Origin: UBA1479 sp963972065
GTDB taxonomy: Bacteria; Pseudomonadota; Alphaproteobacteria; Rhodospirillales; Casp-alpha2
Length of the DNA: 6,936 nucleotides
Direction: 5' to 3'
Assembly (NCBI GenBank): GCA_963972065.1
Contig: CAXAVJ010000132.1
Location: 1-6,936 of the forward strand
Positions 6,393 through 6,936 of the stretch are shown in pieces; the first letter of the stretch is position 1; each line of letters begins with the position of its first letter. The position numbers and the translations under genes are program-made. The notes beneath the pieces were generated by a model. It did no database searches and was not told the DNA's origin. It worked only from the letters and a program-made list of their open reading frames with translations.

Positions 6393-6402
6393 GCGAATAT
6401 TC
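6383..6402 (+). repeat. Overlapping palindromes ATTCGC-TTTT-GCGAAT and GAATATTC
   Basis: ATTCGC (6383-6388) and GCGAAT (6393-6398) form a perfect six-pair hairpin with a TTTT loop. The 8-base palindrome GAATATTC occupies 6395-6402. The first hairpin uses bases of the terminator's 3' arm, so the two cannot form together. Confidence 0.5.
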
Positions 6403-6420
6403 CACAGCTTTTTGGACGCT

Positions 6421-6436
6421 TGTGATGCATATCACA
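6421..6436 (+). promoter_or_regulatory. CRP/FNR-family binding site (perfect TGTGA-N6-TCACA)
   Basis: TGTGATGCATATCACA is an exact match to the E. coli CRP core TGTGA-N6-TCACA, with perfect six-base arms (TGTGAT/ATCACA) around a GCAT centre. FNR-type sites read TTGAT-N4-ATCAA, so this fits CRP-like proteins better. The site is intergenic and 78 bases before the GTG at 6515. A possible extended -10 (TG at 6456-6457, then TACGAG at 6459-6464) would put its centre near -42, the class II activator position. The regulator in this organism is inferred. Confidence 0.7.
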
Positions 6437-6475
6437 TGACTCTTTCGGTGGTATTTGCTACGAGTCCCTTTCCAC

Positions 6476-6496
6476 AAACCTGACAAAAACCTGACA
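6476..6496 (+). repeat. Perfect tandem 10-base repeat on an 11-base pitch
   Basis: AAACCTGACA occurs at 6476-6485 and again at 6487-6496, separated by one A. Starts are 11 bases apart, about one helical turn. The pair lies in the probable leader of the 64-residue gene, ending seven bases before its GGAGGGG site. It could be a regulator's tandem half-sites or an RNA-binding element. I know no matching consensus. Confidence 0.6.
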
Positions 6497-6503
6497 TGTT
6501 GAC

Positions 6504-6510
6504 GGAGGGG
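6504..6510 (+). promoter_or_regulatory. Ribosome binding site for the 6515 gene
   Basis: GGAGGGG is a near-ideal Shine-Dalgarno sequence, four to six bases before the GTG at 6515. It is the main support that this short GTG-started frame is a real gene. Confidence 0.75.
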
Positions 6511-6514
6511 TGCG

Positions 6515-6709
6515 GTGGACCAGGAAAAGACCCGAAAACCGGCCATCAAGCAGACCGAGTTGCAGCGTTTGCAGAACGAAATCGTCGGCGGCACGGCAGC
6601 GGATAAGGCGAAAAAGGCCCCGTCCGCCGCGAAAGCCCGCATGATGAAGGGCGCGCGCAACGCCTGTGGCCCGCTGAACGGCCGCGATTGGCGCTGGGGC
6701 AGCAACTAA
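6515..6709 (+). CDS. Small basic hypothetical protein (64 residues)
   Basis: I do not recognise this protein. It starts at GTG with a strong GGAGGGG just upstream and ends at a TAA followed by a convincing terminator. It has 8 Lys and 6 Arg against 6 acidic residues (net about +8), no signal peptide and no membrane segment, so it is probably cytoplasmic. Residues 11-24 (IKQTELQRLQNEIV) look like an amphipathic helix or short coiled coil. Residues 25-45 are rich in Ala and Lys. The C-terminal NACGPLNGRDWRWGSN (49-64), with one Cys and two Trp, looks the most constrained part. Nucleic-acid or protein binding is possible from its charge, but that is only a guess. The CRP-type site and tandem repeat upstream suggest tightly regulated expression of its own transcript. 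Confidence 0.65.
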   Translation: MDQEKTRKPAIKQTELQRLQNEIVGGTAADKAKKAPSAAKARMMKGARNACGPLNGRDWRWGSN

Positions 6710-6744
6710 ACCGGACGCCGGAACCGGCACCCGCTAAGCCATTT

Positions 6745-6775
6745 CGTCCGGCGTGCCGCCGGATGCTTTATCATT
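6745..6775 (+). terminator. Intrinsic terminator after the 64-residue gene
   Basis: TCCGGCG (6747-6753) and CGCCGGA (6757-6763) form a perfect seven-pair stem with a TGC loop, extended outward by a G-U and a C-G pair (6745-6765). The T-rich CTTTATCATT follows. It begins 36 bases after the stop codon. Confidence 0.65.
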
Positions 6776-6812
6776 GTTCGATGGAGTGATCCTTGAGGCG
6801 GGCAGGTCTTTC

Positions 6813-6840
6813 TTGACACCTGCGCGACAGGGCCTTAAAT
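6813..6840 (+). promoter_or_regulatory. Promoter of the tRNA gene
   Basis: A perfect TTGACA (6813-6818) and a TTAAAT (6835-6840, four of six matches) are separated by 16 bases. Transcription would start near 6847, about 45 bases before the mature tRNA 5' end. The stretch just after the -10 (CCCTCC) is GC-rich, as in discriminators of stable-RNA promoters under stringent control. That regulation is inferred. Confidence 0.65.
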
Positions 6841-6891
6841 CCCTCCACGCCGTTCAACGGGTCTCTGACCCGCGGCCGGCCCCAACACGGG

Positions 6892-6936
6892 GGCGGAGTA
6901 GCTCAGCTGGTTAGAGCAGCGGAATCATAATCCGCG
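6892..6936 (+). tRNA. tRNA-Met (anticodon CAT, elongator type), 5' part, cut by the window end
   Basis: The first 45 bases of a tRNA are present. The acceptor 5' strand is GGCGGAG (6892-6898), then T8-A9. The D-stem is GCTC/GAGC (6901-6904, 6914-6917). The five-pair anticodon stem is GCGGA/TCCGC (6919-6923, 6931-6935) around the loop ATCATAA, with CAT at 6926-6928 after T33. The anticodon stem lacks the three G-C pairs of initiator tRNA. The sequence resembles alphaproteobacterial elongator tRNA-Met as I recall it. A tRNA-Ile2 with a modified CAT anticodon remains possible because the 3' half is missing. Confidence 0.9.

Noticed and set aside
5767..6705. Open frame of 312 codons on the - strand covering the second lipoprotein, the intergenic region and the small gene
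   Set aside because: It runs through a terminator, a CRP-type site and two + strand genes. Its product has no domain and a composition typical of an antisense shadow.

Overview
The window is GC-rich, densely coded and all on the + strand. It looks like chromosomal DNA of an alphaproteobacterium, probably of the Rhodospirillales type. That rests on strong G/C preference at third codon positions, the style of the proteins, and an elongator-type tRNA with anticodon CAT whose sequence I recognise from alphaproteobacteria. I see no transposase, integrase, phage gene or CRISPR array.

Region 1 (1-3243) is a tight run of three genes. It holds the 3' end of a GT-B (family 4-like) glycosyltransferase, a complete glutamine-hydrolysing asparagine synthase-type amidotransferase (asnB, 14 bases downstream) and a class II dihydroorotase (pyrC, 3 bases further on). 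The first two fit a surface-polysaccharide locus. PyrC is a pyrimidine enzyme that appears to share their transcript.

Region 2 (3244-3817) is a single small predicted lipoprotein of unknown function. Its codon use is much less G/C-biased than its neighbours', and two 13-base direct repeats 22 bases apart overlap its apparent promoter.

Region 3 (3904-5733) is a two-gene unit: an AcuI/YhdH-type NADPH-dependent acrylyl-CoA reductase, then a member of the isocitrate lyase/PEP mutase superfamily that lacks the lyase Lys-Arg/Lys-Cys-Gly-His loop. Both are probably small-carboxylic-acid enzymes.

Region 4 (5734-6709) holds a second small lipoprotein with a paired-cysteine motif, an apparent intrinsic terminator with a competing hairpin, and then a regulatory interval in front of a 64-residue basic protein. 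That interval contains a perfect TGTGA-N6-TCACA CRP-type site and, 40 bases on, a perfect 10-base repeat on an 11-base pitch. It is the most distinctive non-coding stretch here.

Region 5 (6710-6936) holds a terminator, a strong sigma-70-like promoter with a perfect TTGACA, and the first 45 bases of a tRNA-Met(CAT) gene cut by the window end.

I did not find a clearly new multi-gene system. The best candidates for new biology are the small regulated protein at 6515-6709 and the two uncharacterised lipoproteins with structured upstream regions.
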